In this document: positions 41,471 through 48,636 of the stretch, in pieces
Layout: each line of letters opens with the position of its first letter
How positions within the stretch are numbered: the stretch's first letter is position 1
Assembly (NCBI GenBank): GCA_019420065.1
Contig: JAHZHX010000002.1
Span: 33,281 to 82,045 of the forward strand
Direction: 5' to 3'
Origin: Clostridiales bacterium
GTDB taxonomy: Bacteria > Bacillota > Clostridia > Christensenellales > Aristaeellaceae
DNA length: 48,765 nucleotides
Notes under the pieces: generated by a model
The model's input: the letters and a program-made list of their open reading frames with translations, nothing else
Told to the model about the DNA's origin: nothing
The model's database searches: none
Program-made: the position numbers and the translations under genes

Positions 41471-42343
41471 ATGGAAGTAATCAAGTATTTTCCTCTGCCG
41501 CTGCGGAAAGAACTGGAAGCGGTGGATATGGACGGGGCTTGCGATATCCGCCTTTTTGCGGGACGGCCCTGCATTGTGCATCTGGCGGAGGGCGAATATA
41601 TCTCGGAATATATACCGGACGCCGGCGAACTATATGATACGGCGCAGGCGCTGAGCAGGCGCATGCTGCATTTATCCGACGGCTCCACGGCGGAAGGATA
41701 CATTACCCTGCACGGCGGTCATCGCATGGGATTATGCGGGCATGTGACATGCGAGCAGGAGGGATTGATGCTGCATGGAATCGGCAGCATTTGCCTGCGG
41801 CTTGCCCGGGAATGCGTAGGCTGCGGTGAAACGGCGGCAAAGGCGGTGCTTTCGGCACGGGGAGGCGTGCTGCTGGCAGGCGCGCCCGGAGTTGGGAAAA
41901 CCACGATGCTGCGCGACGCTGTGCGCAGGCTTTCCGATACGGGATGGACGGTAGGGCTTGCGGATGAGCGCGGCGAGGTGGCAGCCTGCCTGGACGGCGT
42001 GCCGCAGCTTGACGTAGGGATGCGGACGCATGTGGTGGACGGCTGCAAAAAAGGCGATGCGCTGCGCTGGCTGCTGCGGGCGATGAGCCCCAGGCTGCTG
42101 GCAACGGACGAGCTGTATGGCATAGATGAGTGCATGGCGGTGCGCGAAGCGGCTGCCTGCGGGGTTCCCGTGCTGTCAACGGTACATGCGGGCAGCGCGG
42201 CAGAGCTGTGCGCCAGGCGCGGCGTGCGTTTTTTGCTGGAAGAAGGAACGATTGACAAGGTGCTGTTTTTGCAGAACAGGAAAATTCTTTTGGCGGCGAA
42301 CGCCCGGGAGGTGCTGGAAACGGCATGCTTACAGCGGTTGTGA
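41471..42343 (+). CDS. spoIIIAA: Stage III sporulation protein AA (ATPase)
   Basis: SpoIIIAA is the cytoplasmic ATPase of the SpoIIIA-SpoIIQ feeding-tube channel between mother cell and forespore. At 290 residues it is slightly shorter than the Bacillus protein. The Walker A is GAPGVGKTTMLRD, LADERGEVAACL follows, and the Walker B region reads RLLATDELYGIDEC. GMRTHVVDGCKKGDALRWLLRAMSP is family typical, as is VPVLSTVHAGSAAEL. It is first in an operon of eight tightly packed or overlapping genes. Mother-cell sigma-E control is expected; I could not place a promoter. Confidence 0.96.
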   Translation: MEVIKYFPLPLRKELEAVDMDGACDIRLFAGRPCIVHLAEGEYISEYIPDAGELYDTAQALSRRMLHLSDGSTAEGYITLHGGHRMGLCGHVTCEQEGLMLHGIGSICLRLARECVGCGETAAKAVLSARGGVLLAGAPGVGKTTMLRDAVRRLSDTGWTVGLADERGEVAACLDGVPQLDVGMRTHVVDGCKKGDALRWLLRAMSPRLLATDELYGIDECMAVREAAACGVPVLSTVHAGSAAELCARRGVRFLLEEGTIDKVLFLQNRKILLAANAREVLETACLQRL

Positions 42344-42804
42344 TGGGAGTGGGGTGCGTCTGCGCGGGCTGCTGGGCAGGACTGCGCCTGCGGCAGCGGG
42401 CTGCGCATCTGCGCGCCTGGCAGCGGGCGCTGGCGAACATGCTTGCCGCCTGCGCATACGCCAGGTCAAACAGCGCGCAGGTGCTGCGCGCGGGGGCGGC
42501 GGAGATCGAGACATTGCTGCCCATTGCCCGCGCCGTGGAACTGGAAGGCGCTGACGCGGCGGTATTGTTTGAACGCATGGAAAAAAGCGGCTTTCTCCGG
42601 CAGGAGGAACAGCAGGCGCTGCTTGCGGTGATGCGGGCGCTGGCTGGCGGCGGGCGAGAGGAGCAGGCCGCCGCGCTGCGTTTTGCCATGGAGCGCTTTG
42701 CGTCGTTCTGTGAAAGAAGCGAAAAAAAGCGCGATGCGGATGCGCAAATGTACATGACCCTGGGCTTGCTGGGCGGGCTTTGTATGTTTTTGATTCTTTG
42801 CTGA
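42325..42804 (+). CDS. spoIIIAB: Stage III sporulation protein AB
   Basis: A 159-residue membrane protein with an N-terminal helix, a cytoplasmic or periplasmic helical domain and a C-terminal helix (LGLLGGLCMFLILC). Family signs are AGLRLRQRAAHLRAWQRALANMLA and RDADAQMYMTLGLLGG, which recall the type II secretion GspF-like fold. It overlaps spoIIIAA by 19 bases; the start at 42325 has a GAGGTG site. It is part of the SpoIIIA complex base. Confidence 0.9.
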   Translation: MLTAVVMGVGCVCAGCWAGLRLRQRAAHLRAWQRALANMLAACAYARSNSAQVLRAGAAEIETLLPIARAVELEGADAAVLFERMEKSGFLRQEEQQALLAVMRALAGGGREEQAAALRFAMERFASFCERSEKKRDADAQMYMTLGLLGGLCMFLILC

Positions 42805-42820
42805 AGCGGGAGGGATGGAT

Positions 42821-43018
42821 ATGCAGGTGCAGCAGCTGCTGCGGATTGCCGGGATTGGCGTGCTGGTAACCGTGATCGCTCAGATTCTTACGCGCGCGGG
42901 GCGCGACGACATTGCCACGCTGACGTCAATTGCCGGGCTGGTCATTGTGCTGATGATGGTTGTTACGCTGGTAGCCGAGCTGTTTGCCAACGTGCAGAGC
43001 ATCTTTGGGCTGTACTGA
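42821..43018 (+). CDS. spoIIIAC: Stage III sporulation protein AC
   Basis: A 65-residue protein with two membrane helices (IAGIGVLVTVIAQIL; IAGLVIVLMMVVTLVAELF), typical of SpoIIIAC. The ATG at 42821 is preferred to the one at 42815, because GGGAGGG lies directly before 42815 and would be too close. It overlaps spoIIIAD by 1 base (TGATG). Role: small membrane subunit of the feeding-tube complex. Confidence 0.94.
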   Translation: MQVQQLLRIAGIGVLVTVIAQILTRAGRDDIATLTSIAGLVIVLMMVVTLVAELFANVQSIFGLY

Positions 43019-43407
43019 TGAGCAATTTTGCGCGGTTTTTGGGCCTGACGGTTGGAGCGGCCATTCTGGCGCTGACGCTGCGGGAGACGCATCGCCCTTT
43101 GGGGACAGCCTTTTCCCTGTTTGCAGGGATTGTGGTGCTGCTGGTGCTGTGCAGTCATTTGGAGGAGGCTGTGCAGACACTGCGGGAGATCGCGGCCTAT
43201 TCATCGCTGGCGGGCGAGGAGACAGCGCTGATCCTGAAGATGCTTGGGATATCCTTTGCGGCGGAATTTGCCGCGCAGGCTTGCCGCGACGCGGGCGAGG
43301 AGAGCATGGCCATGCGCGTGGAGTTGGGGGGCAAGGTCATGCTTTTGATTCTGGCCGCGCCGCTTCTTCGCGCTATGGCGGTATTGATTCTGGAGATGAC
43401 AGCATGA
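43018..43407 (+). CDS. spoIIIAD: Stage III sporulation protein AD
   Basis: A 129-residue membrane protein with about four helices. ILALTLRETHRPLGTAFSLFAGIVVLL and ILKMLGISFAAEFAAQACRDAGEES are highly conserved in SpoIIIAD, as is the final LGGKVMLLILAAPLLRAM. It overlaps spoIIIAC by 1 base and spoIIIAE by 4 bases (ATGA), a strictly coupled run. It is part of the same mother-cell membrane complex. Confidence 0.95.
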   Translation: MSNFARFLGLTVGAAILALTLRETHRPLGTAFSLFAGIVVLLVLCSHLEEAVQTLREIAAYSSLAGEETALILKMLGISFAAEFAAQACRDAGEESMAMRVELGGKVMLLILAAPLLRAMAVLILEMTA

Positions 43408-44522
43408 AACGGCTGGTGACGGTGGTTTTGCTGTGTCTTTTGTTGGCGCCTGCCGCTTGGGCGGAGGGGCTGGAGGAAGGCGTGACGCAGGTGGTGGAGT
43501 CCCTGGACCTGACAGCGCTGGAGCAGGCCTCCGGCCAAAGGGATGTTGCCGGAACGCTGCTGCGGCTAGCCAAAGGAGAAATTGTCTGGGATGCGCAGCA
43601 CGTGTTGGAGGTGCTGCTGGAAGTGACGCTGGGCGAGGTGCGCAAGAGCTTTTCACGCATGATGGGGCTGATTGCTCCGGCGCTTTTTTGTGGGATAGCC
43701 AGCGTCCTGTGCGCCAAGGGGCGGGGGCTGGGCGCTATGGCTGAAAATCTGTGCTTTTTTGTGCTGGCGTCCATTATGGCTGCTGATATGAAAAACTATC
43801 TTACCGAGGCTGAACAAACGGTCAGCCGGATGGCGGAACTGATGCAGGCGCTGTTCCCGCTTTTGCTGACGCTTCTGGCGGCGGTGGGCGCAACGGGCAG
43901 CGCGGCGCTGTTCCAACCGGCGGTTTCGGCCGCCAGCGGTACGATGACGGCGCTGGTACGGGGCGTGTCGCTTCGCCTGGCAATGGGCGTTGCCGTGATT
44001 ACACTGCTCGATCAGCTGTCGCCGCGGCTGCGCCTGTCGCGTCTTGGCGCTCTGCTTCGTACAGCCGCTACCTGGACGCTGGGAATTGCCTTCACCGTCT
44101 TTATCGGCGTGACCGCCATGCAGGGGGTTACGGCGAGCGTGGCGGATGGCGTCAGCATCCGCGCGGCCAAGTATGCGGTGGATAATTTTGTGCCGGTGGT
44201 CGGCGGGATGTTTGCCGATACCATGGACACGCTGGTGGGCTGCTCGATGCTGATAAAAAACGCGCTGGGAATTACGGGGCTGGCGCTGCTTTTATCCGTT
44301 GCCGGGCTGCCGCTGATTCGGACGCTGTGCGCGGTATTGGTGTACAGGCTGTGCGCGGCGCTTTTGCAGCCGGTATCGATGGAGCGGGTTTCGGGCGCGC
44401 TGTATGCGTTTTCGGAGGTGCTGCTGCTGCTGTTCATTATCCAACTGTCGGTCGGGGCCATGTTCTTTTTGCTGACGGCGCAGATCCTGGCGGTGGGGAA
44501 CGCAACGGTCAGCCTGAGGTGA
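43404..44522 (+). CDS. spoIIIAE: Stage III sporulation protein AE
   Basis: A 372-residue polytopic membrane protein of the SpoIIIA complex. It has a signal-like N-terminus (RLVTVVLLCLLLAPAAWA), an outer stretch to about residue 100, then seven or so helices. LRTAATWTLGIAFTVFIGVTAMQGVTASVADGVSIRAAKYAVDNFVPVVGGMFADTMDTLV contains the best-conserved family region. The C-terminus FIIQLSVGAMFFLLTAQILAVGN is also typical. The start at 43404 overlaps spoIIIAD by 4 bases. The next gene, a short spoIIIAF, begins 4 bases after the stop. Confidence 0.95.
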   Translation: MKRLVTVVLLCLLLAPAAWAEGLEEGVTQVVESLDLTALEQASGQRDVAGTLLRLAKGEIVWDAQHVLEVLLEVTLGEVRKSFSRMMGLIAPALFCGIASVLCAKGRGLGAMAENLCFFVLASIMAADMKNYLTEAEQTVSRMAELMQALFPLLLTLLAAVGATGSAALFQPAVSAASGTMTALVRGVSLRLAMGVAVITLLDQLSPRLRLSRLGALLRTAATWTLGIAFTVFIGVTAMQGVTASVADGVSIRAAKYAVDNFVPVVGGMFADTMDTLVGCSMLIKNALGITGLALLLSVAGLPLIRTLCAVLVYRLCAALLQPVSMERVSGALYAFSEVLLLLFIIQLSVGAMFFLLTAQILAVGNATVSLR

Positions 44523-44525
44523 GTT

Positions 44526-44696
44526 ATGAATGATTTTTTGCGCAGCGTGGCCATGCTGTCGCTGCTGCGTATGGCCGCTGAAATGCTGCTGCCGGAAGGG
44601 GCGATGCGCAAAATATGCGATATGCTGCTGGGAATGCTGATCATGCTGTCCATGCTGACGGCGCTGCAAAAACTGCTTTTGGGCTGGCGGGTCTGA
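44526..44696 (+). CDS. spoIIIAF: Truncated stage III sporulation protein AF (two-helix remnant or minimal form)
   Basis: A 56-residue ORF. It reads MNDFLRSVAMLSLLRMAAEMLLPEGAM, then KICDMLLGMLIMLSMLTALQKLLLGW, and stops. This matches the N-terminal two-helix part of SpoIIIAF (Bacillus form: a membrane helix, LLPSSSMQKYAKMV, then a second helix), in the right operon position. The usual outer domain of about 130 residues is missing. No later frame contains it. The stop is followed at once by spoIIIAG in another frame. It may be a real minimal subunit; the operon shows no other damage. Confidence 0.75.
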   Translation: MNDFLRSVAMLSLLRMAAEMLLPEGAMRKICDMLLGMLIMLSMLTALQKLLLGWRV

Positions 44697-45046
44697 CAGC
44701 ACTGGGAAAAAAAGGAATCAAGCCGCTGGCGATCTTGCTGCTTTTGCTGTTTGTCATGGCGCTTCTGAGCGGGACCGGCAATGAAAAATCATCCATGACG
44801 GATGAAGAAAAGCGCGTGGCGGCAACGCTGTCAAGCGTGGCCGGAGCGGGAAAGGTGCGCGTTACGCTTTATTATGAAGAAAACGCGTCTACCTTTGGCG
44901 GCGTTAAAAAGCCGGCAGGCGCGCTGGCTGTGGCCAGCGGCGCGCGTGATATGGGCGTTCGGCTGAATCTGACGCTGGCGCTGGAAACCCTGCTGGATCT
45001 GGAGCCGGGACGGGTACTGGTATTGGAAATGGAGGATGGAAAATGA
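44615..45046 (+). CDS. spoIIIAG: Stage III sporulation protein AG
   Basis: SpoIIIAG forms the large ring of the feeding-tube channel. The core is clear: one membrane helix (IKPLAILLLLLFVMALLSG), then TDEEKRVAATLSSVAGAGKVRVTLYYEEN (the EKR..L..V.G.G.V.V..Y signature), a short loop, and a C-terminal helix-strand ending VLVLEME. At about 115-143 residues it is shorter than the Bacillus protein. The start is uncertain. The only in-frame ATG that keeps the helix is 44615, but that N-terminus is read from inside spoIIIAF and looks unreal. CTG at 44693 (overlapping the spoIIIAF stop) or 44702 would fit the family. It overlaps spoIIIAH by 4 bases. Confidence 0.82.
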   Translation: MRYAAGNADHAVHADGAAKTAFGLAGLTALGKKGIKPLAILLLLLFVMALLSGTGNEKSSMTDEEKRVAATLSSVAGAGKVRVTLYYEENASTFGGVKKPAGALAVASGARDMGVRLNLTLALETLLDLEPGRVLVLEMEDGK

Positions 45047-45525
45047 AAAAGCGTTTTCAGCGCGCATATGCAACGCTGCTGCTGCTTTGCCTTGTGCTCT
45101 GCATGGCGTATACGCATTCCGTCAATACGGAGAAGGTCATGGATATTCCCGTGGAGCGCGTATTTGCCCAGGCAGCGCCCGACAGCGAGCCGCTATCCGG
45201 CGCCGAGGCATACCGTAAGCAGCGCGACAGCCAGCGCAGCGAGGAGTACGCGGCGCTGAGCGCTTTGGCGCAGCAGGATGAAAAGGCGGCGCAGCGGCTG
45301 GAGATGCTGCTTGCCCGTTCCGAACAGGAGCTGGCCATAGAGAGCGCGCTGGCGGCGATGGGCGAGATCAATGCCGTGTGCGCCGTGCGGGAAGGCGCGG
45401 TGACCGTATGCGTCGGCAGCCGGCTGGAAGAGCGGCAGGCACGCGCGATTATAGAGCTGTGCGCACAGCTGGCCGGCGTGGAAGCAAAAAATGTGTTTAT
45501 ACTGGACGAATGCGGGTATTTATGA
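45043..45525 (+). CDS. spoIIIAH: Stage III sporulation protein AH
   Basis: A 160-residue protein with an N-terminal membrane helix (ATLLLLCLVLCMAYTHSV) and an outer ring-forming domain. YRKQRDSQRSEEYAALSALAQQDEKAA is the family long helix, and the C-terminal half has the typical NAVCAVREGAVTVCVGS and ARAIIELCAQLAGVEAKNVFI folds, similar to YscJ/FliF ring-building motifs. It pairs with SpoIIQ across the intermembrane space. It overlaps spoIIIAG by 4 bases and ends the operon. Confidence 0.92.
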   Translation: MKKRFQRAYATLLLLCLVLCMAYTHSVNTEKVMDIPVERVFAQAAPDSEPLSGAEAYRKQRDSQRSEEYAALSALAQQDEKAAQRLEMLLARSEQELAIESALAAMGEINAVCAVREGAVTVCVGSRLEERQARAIIELCAQLAGVEAKNVFILDECGYL

Positions 45526-45531
45526 TATGAT
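45503..45531 (+). promoter_or_regulatory. Possible sigma-A promoter of the rseC-trx pair
   Basis: TGGACG, a 17-base spacer, TATGAT, inside the end of spoIIIAH and 41 bases before the start at 45573. Confidence 0.4.
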
Positions 45532-45572
45532 AAACGGGTATACTGATGCCGACATGGAATAAGGAGCTAACG

Positions 45573-45998
45573 ATGATCAGAACGGGCTTTGTAAAAGAAA
45601 AAAAGGGAGAAAGGCTGCGCGTATGTTTTGAGCGGCCGGATTCCTGCGAAGGCTGCAAGGGCTGCGGCAAGGGCTTTTTGCCTAAAAAAGAGCTTTTGAC
45701 GGTATTTGGACAGGCTGAAGTCGGCGATATGGTAGAGGTACAGCTTCCGGAGGGAAAGCTGTTCAAGGCAACGCTGCTGGCTTATGTTTTGCCGCTGCTT
45801 TTTCTGATTGCCGGGCTGGCGCTGGGTACGCTTTTGAAAATGAGCGATGCTGTGACTGTTCTATTGGCCTTTGCCGGGTTGGCGGTTGGCTATGCGCTGG
45901 CACGGGCGGTCGATATGAAGCTGCGCGCGCGTCCCCAGTGGCGGCCGACTGTGATTAAAGCTTATCCCGCGGCGCAGAATGATGGAGAAAGGAAATAA
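45573..45998 (+). CDS. RseC/MucC-like membrane protein (SoxR-reducing-system type)
   Basis: A 141-residue protein. The N-terminus has a Cys-rich motif CEGCKGCGKGF followed by VGDMVEVQLPEGKLFKATLLAYVLP, the hallmark of the RseC family, and two membrane helices (LLFLIAGLALGTLLKM; VTVLLAFAGLAVGYALARAV). In E. coli RseC feeds electrons to SoxR or modulates sigma-E. Such proteins in anaerobes often sit near Rnf or redox genes; here a thioredoxin follows after 2 bases. AAGGAG precedes the start at 45573. Confidence 0.9.
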   Translation: MIRTGFVKEKKGERLRVCFERPDSCEGCKGCGKGFLPKKELLTVFGQAEVGDMVEVQLPEGKLFKATLLAYVLPLLFLIAGLALGTLLKMSDAVTVLLAFAGLAVGYALARAVDMKLRARPQWRPTVIKAYPAAQNDGERK

Positions 45999-46000
45999 AT

Positions 46001-46321
46001 ATGAGCGAGAAAAAATTTGGCGCGGAGAATTTTGAAAAAGAAGTGTTGTCCAGCGATAAGCCGGTGCTGGTCGATTTCTGGGCAACGTGGTGCATGCCCT
46101 GCCGCATGCTGGCTCCGGTTGTGGAAGAGGTTGCCGAAGAAACGGAAGGCCGCGCCGTCGTGGGCAAGGTGAATGTGGATGAGGAAATGGAGCTGGCGCG
46201 CCGTTATCGCGTGGCCTCCATCCCGACCCTGATCGTTTTTGAAAACGGCGCAGAGGTACGCCGCAGCGTTGGCGTGGTTGAAAAAGAGGACATTTTGGAA
46301 ATGCTGGGCCTGGGCCGCTAA
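46001..46321 (+). CDS. Thioredoxin with unusual CMPC active site
   Basis: A 106-residue thioredoxin fold. The active site reads WATWCMPCRMLAPVVEE, where standard thioredoxins have WCGPC. VDEEMELARRYRVASIPTLIVFENG carries the conserved cis-Pro (IPT). The Gly to Met change is expected to alter redox potential and partner choice, so the protein may be a specialised reductase partner rather than the main Trx. The start has GGAAATAA upstream. It lies 2 bases after the RseC-like gene and precedes a terminator. Confidence 0.93.
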   Translation: MSEKKFGAENFEKEVLSSDKPVLVDFWATWCMPCRMLAPVVEEVAEETEGRAVVGKVNVDEEMELARRYRVASIPTLIVFENGAEVRRSVGVVEKEDILEMLGLGR

Positions 46322-46369
46322 GGCGTATTTTTACAATAAATTTGGTGGTATTTTCGTCAGATTTGATAT

Positions 46370-46402
46370 AGCATTCCATGCAGATTTATGGTATGCTTTT
46401 TT
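46370..46402 (+). terminator. Intrinsic terminator after the thioredoxin gene
   Basis: Arms AGCAT/ATGCT and CCAT/ATGG with one T-T mismatch (46370-46397) lead into a six-T run. Confidence 0.7.
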
Positions 46403-46527
46403 GTAGTAGAACGACGATGCTCCCGGGATGGAGGCGTGGAAGATATCACCCCTTTTTACTGCAAACAAATGGAACGCAGGACAGGAGGCGTGCAGAGCTT
46501 TTCCCTGAACATGGAAAGAAGGAACTT

Positions 46528-48192
46528 ATGGTAACTACACCGAAATTAAGGATTATTCCCTTGGGAGGGATTGACGAGTTCGGCAAGAATATCACCGTTT
46601 TCGAGTATGAAAAGGATATTATTGTCGTGGACTGCGGGTCAATGTTCCCCAAGGATGACATGCTGGGCATCGATCTTGTGATCCCTGACGCCAGCTATTT
46701 GGTCGCCAACAAGGATCGCGTGCGCGGGTATGTGTTCACCCATGGGCATGAGGATCATATTGGCGCCGTGCCTTACGTGGTGCCGCAGGCGCCGGCGCCG
46801 ATGTATGGATCGCGTTTGACCATGGCGCTGATTGAAAACAAGCTGCGCGAGCATCATGTCAGCGGGATTCCCATCAACGCTGTGCAGCCGCGGCAGATTA
46901 TTCAGTTGGGCTGCTTTACGGTGCGTTTTATTAAGGTAACGCACTCCATTGCCGGCGCGTTTGCCCTGGCGATTACCTGCCCGGCTGGTACGGTCGTGTG
47001 CTCCGGCGACTTTAAAATGGATTTTACCCCCTTGGACGGGGAAATGACCGATCTGCATTCCCTGGCGGCGCTGGGACAGGAGGGCGTGCTGGCGCTTTTG
47101 TGCGAGAGCACCAATGTGGAGCGCCCGGGCTATACCATGAGCGAGCGCAAGGTAGGGGATACCTTTTATTCGCAGATCGGCAATGCGCGCGGCCGCGTGA
47201 TTATTGCCATGTTCTCCAGCAATGTCAATCGTCTGCAGCAGGTGATTGAGTGCGGCGTGCGTTTTAACCGCAAGGTGTGTTTTGTGGGCCGCAGCATGGT
47301 GAATGTGTCGGCTGTGGCTATGGAACTGGGCGAATTGCGGATTCCGGACGGATATTTGCTCGAGATCGACGATTTGGATCAGTGCCGGGACGACGAAGTG
47401 ATTATCCTGACGACCGGCAGCCAGGGCGAGCCGATGGCGGGTCTGACGCGGATGGCGTTTTCCGAACACAGAAAGCTGCAGATCAAGCCGACGGACAAGA
47501 TCATCATCAGCGCCTCGCCGATTCCGGGCAATGAGGTGTTCGTATCCCGTGTCATCAATCAGCTGTACCGCTGCGGTGCGGAAGTGATTTATGACGCGAT
47601 GGCCGAGGTGCACGTTTCCGGCCATGCCTGCCAGGAAGAGATCAAGCTGATGCATGCGCTGGTCCGGCCCAAGTATTTTGTGCCCGTACACGGCGAGTAC
47701 CGAATGCTGTGGCAGCACGGCGAGCTGGCGGAAAGCATGGGTATGCCCATGCAGAATATCATCCTGCCGGAAAACGGGCAGGTGATCGAGCTGAGCGCCG
47801 ACGGCGTGAGCATTGCCGGCGAGGTGCCCACGGGAACCGTGCTGGTTGACGGACTGGGCATTGGCGATGTGGGCAACGTGGTGCTGCGAGATCGCAAGCA
47901 TTTGTCACAGGATGGCCTGATTATCGTGGCCATGGCGTTTGACCGTACCAACTGCGCGCTGATTTCCGGCCCTGACGTCATCAGCCGCGGGTTTGTATAC
48001 GTGCGCGAGAACGAGGATATTATTGAGGGAATCCGCAATACCGCGCGCAACATTATTGCCAGCTATGGACGGATCGAGGGCAGCGACTGGCCAAGCATCA
48101 AAAATCGTATCAAGGATGAGCTGCATCGCTACATCTACGATAAAATCAAGCGCAACCCCATGATTCTGCCTATTATTGTGGATTTGGGTTAA
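46528..48192 (+). CDS. Ribonuclease J
   Basis: A 554-residue beta-CASP metallo-beta-lactamase RNase with 5' to 3' exo- and endonuclease activity, central to mRNA decay and rRNA maturation in Firmicutes. IPLGGIDEFGKNITVFEYEKDIIVVDCGSMFP opens the protein. The zinc motif FTHGHEDHIGAVPY (HxHxDH) is present. The beta-CASP part has IIAMFSSNVNRLQQV and ILTTGSQGEPMAGL, and HVSGHACQEEIKLMHALVRPKYFVPVHGEYRML is diagnostic. The start at 46528 has GAAGGAA upstream; the frame extends 50 codons further but without protein-like content. The 206-base stretch before it holds only the terminator and a loose AGGAGG. Confidence 0.96.
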   Translation: MVTTPKLRIIPLGGIDEFGKNITVFEYEKDIIVVDCGSMFPKDDMLGIDLVIPDASYLVANKDRVRGYVFTHGHEDHIGAVPYVVPQAPAPMYGSRLTMALIENKLREHHVSGIPINAVQPRQIIQLGCFTVRFIKVTHSIAGAFALAITCPAGTVVCSGDFKMDFTPLDGEMTDLHSLAALGQEGVLALLCESTNVERPGYTMSERKVGDTFYSQIGNARGRVIIAMFSSNVNRLQQVIECGVRFNRKVCFVGRSMVNVSAVAMELGELRIPDGYLLEIDDLDQCRDDEVIILTTGSQGEPMAGLTRMAFSEHRKLQIKPTDKIIISASPIPGNEVFVSRVINQLYRCGAEVIYDAMAEVHVSGHACQEEIKLMHALVRPKYFVPVHGEYRMLWQHGELAESMGMPMQNIILPENGQVIELSADGVSIAGEVPTGTVLVDGLGIGDVGNVVLRDRKHLSQDGLIIVAMAFDRTNCALISGPDVISRGFVYVRENEDIIEGIRNTARNIIASYGRIEGSDWPSIKNRIKDELHRYIYDKIKRNPMILPIIVDLG

Positions 48193-48204
48193 ATGTGCTA
48201 TAAT
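48176..48204 (+). promoter_or_regulatory. Possible promoter at the end of the RNase J gene
   Basis: TTGTGG, a 17-base spacer, TATAAT (48199-48204, with TG extension). The terminator hairpin starts 4 bases after the -10, so transcripts from here would begin inside it. Confidence 0.4.
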
Positions 48205-48207
48205 CGA

Positions 48208-48237
48208 GGCGGTCGGAGTTCCGGCCGCCGGTTTTTT
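48208..48237 (+). terminator. Intrinsic terminator after the RNase J gene
   Basis: GGCGGTCGGA (48208-48217) pairs with TCCGGCCGCC (48220-48229) with a 2-base loop, then GGTTTTTTG. Confidence 0.8.
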
Positions 48238-48280
48238 GTTGCCCGCATGGTTGTATAGCATCGGGCAGAAAGGGGAAACA

Positions 48281-48622
48281 ATGCAGATATACGATGAGGC
48301 GAATCTGCTGGCACGCGCGATCCGGGAAAATGAGGAGTGCAGGGAGTACCGCCGTTTGAAAGCGGAAATTGATGAGGATGAAACAACGCGGGCGCTGCTG
48401 AAGGAATACAAACGGCTGCAAATGCAGCTCCAGCTGGCTGCGGTTGCCGGTGCGCCGTCTCAGGAGGCGGACGCCCAGCGCTTTCAGCAGATTGGCGCGC
48501 TGCTCTTTGCCGCGGAAAACACTCAGCGCTTTTTGCTGCTGGAAATGCGTGTGCAGCAGATGATGGCAGACGTGTATAAATTGCTCAGCGACGCCGCGGG
48601 CCTGGATATGCTCGGGGTGTGA
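48281..48622 (+). CDS. YlbF/YmcA-family protein
   Basis: A 113-residue, mainly helical, cytoplasmic protein of the YlbF/YmcA family. IYDEANLLARAIRENEECREYRRLKAEID and the RALLKEYKRLQMQLQL helix match the Com_YlbF domain, with a helical C-terminus (LEMRVQQMMADVYKLLSDAA). In Bacillus YlbF, YmcA and YaaT form the Fe-S complex that directs RNase Y and aids biofilm and spore development. Its position right behind RNase J fits an RNA-decay role. AAAGGGGAAACA precedes the start. No cysteine pair is seen in this copy. Confidence 0.85.
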   Translation: MQIYDEANLLARAIRENEECREYRRLKAEIDEDETTRALLKEYKRLQMQLQLAAVAGAPSQEADAQRFQQIGALLFAAENTQRFLLLEMRVQQMMADVYKLLSDAAGLDMLGV

Positions 48623-48636
48623 TACAGGAGGCTTCA

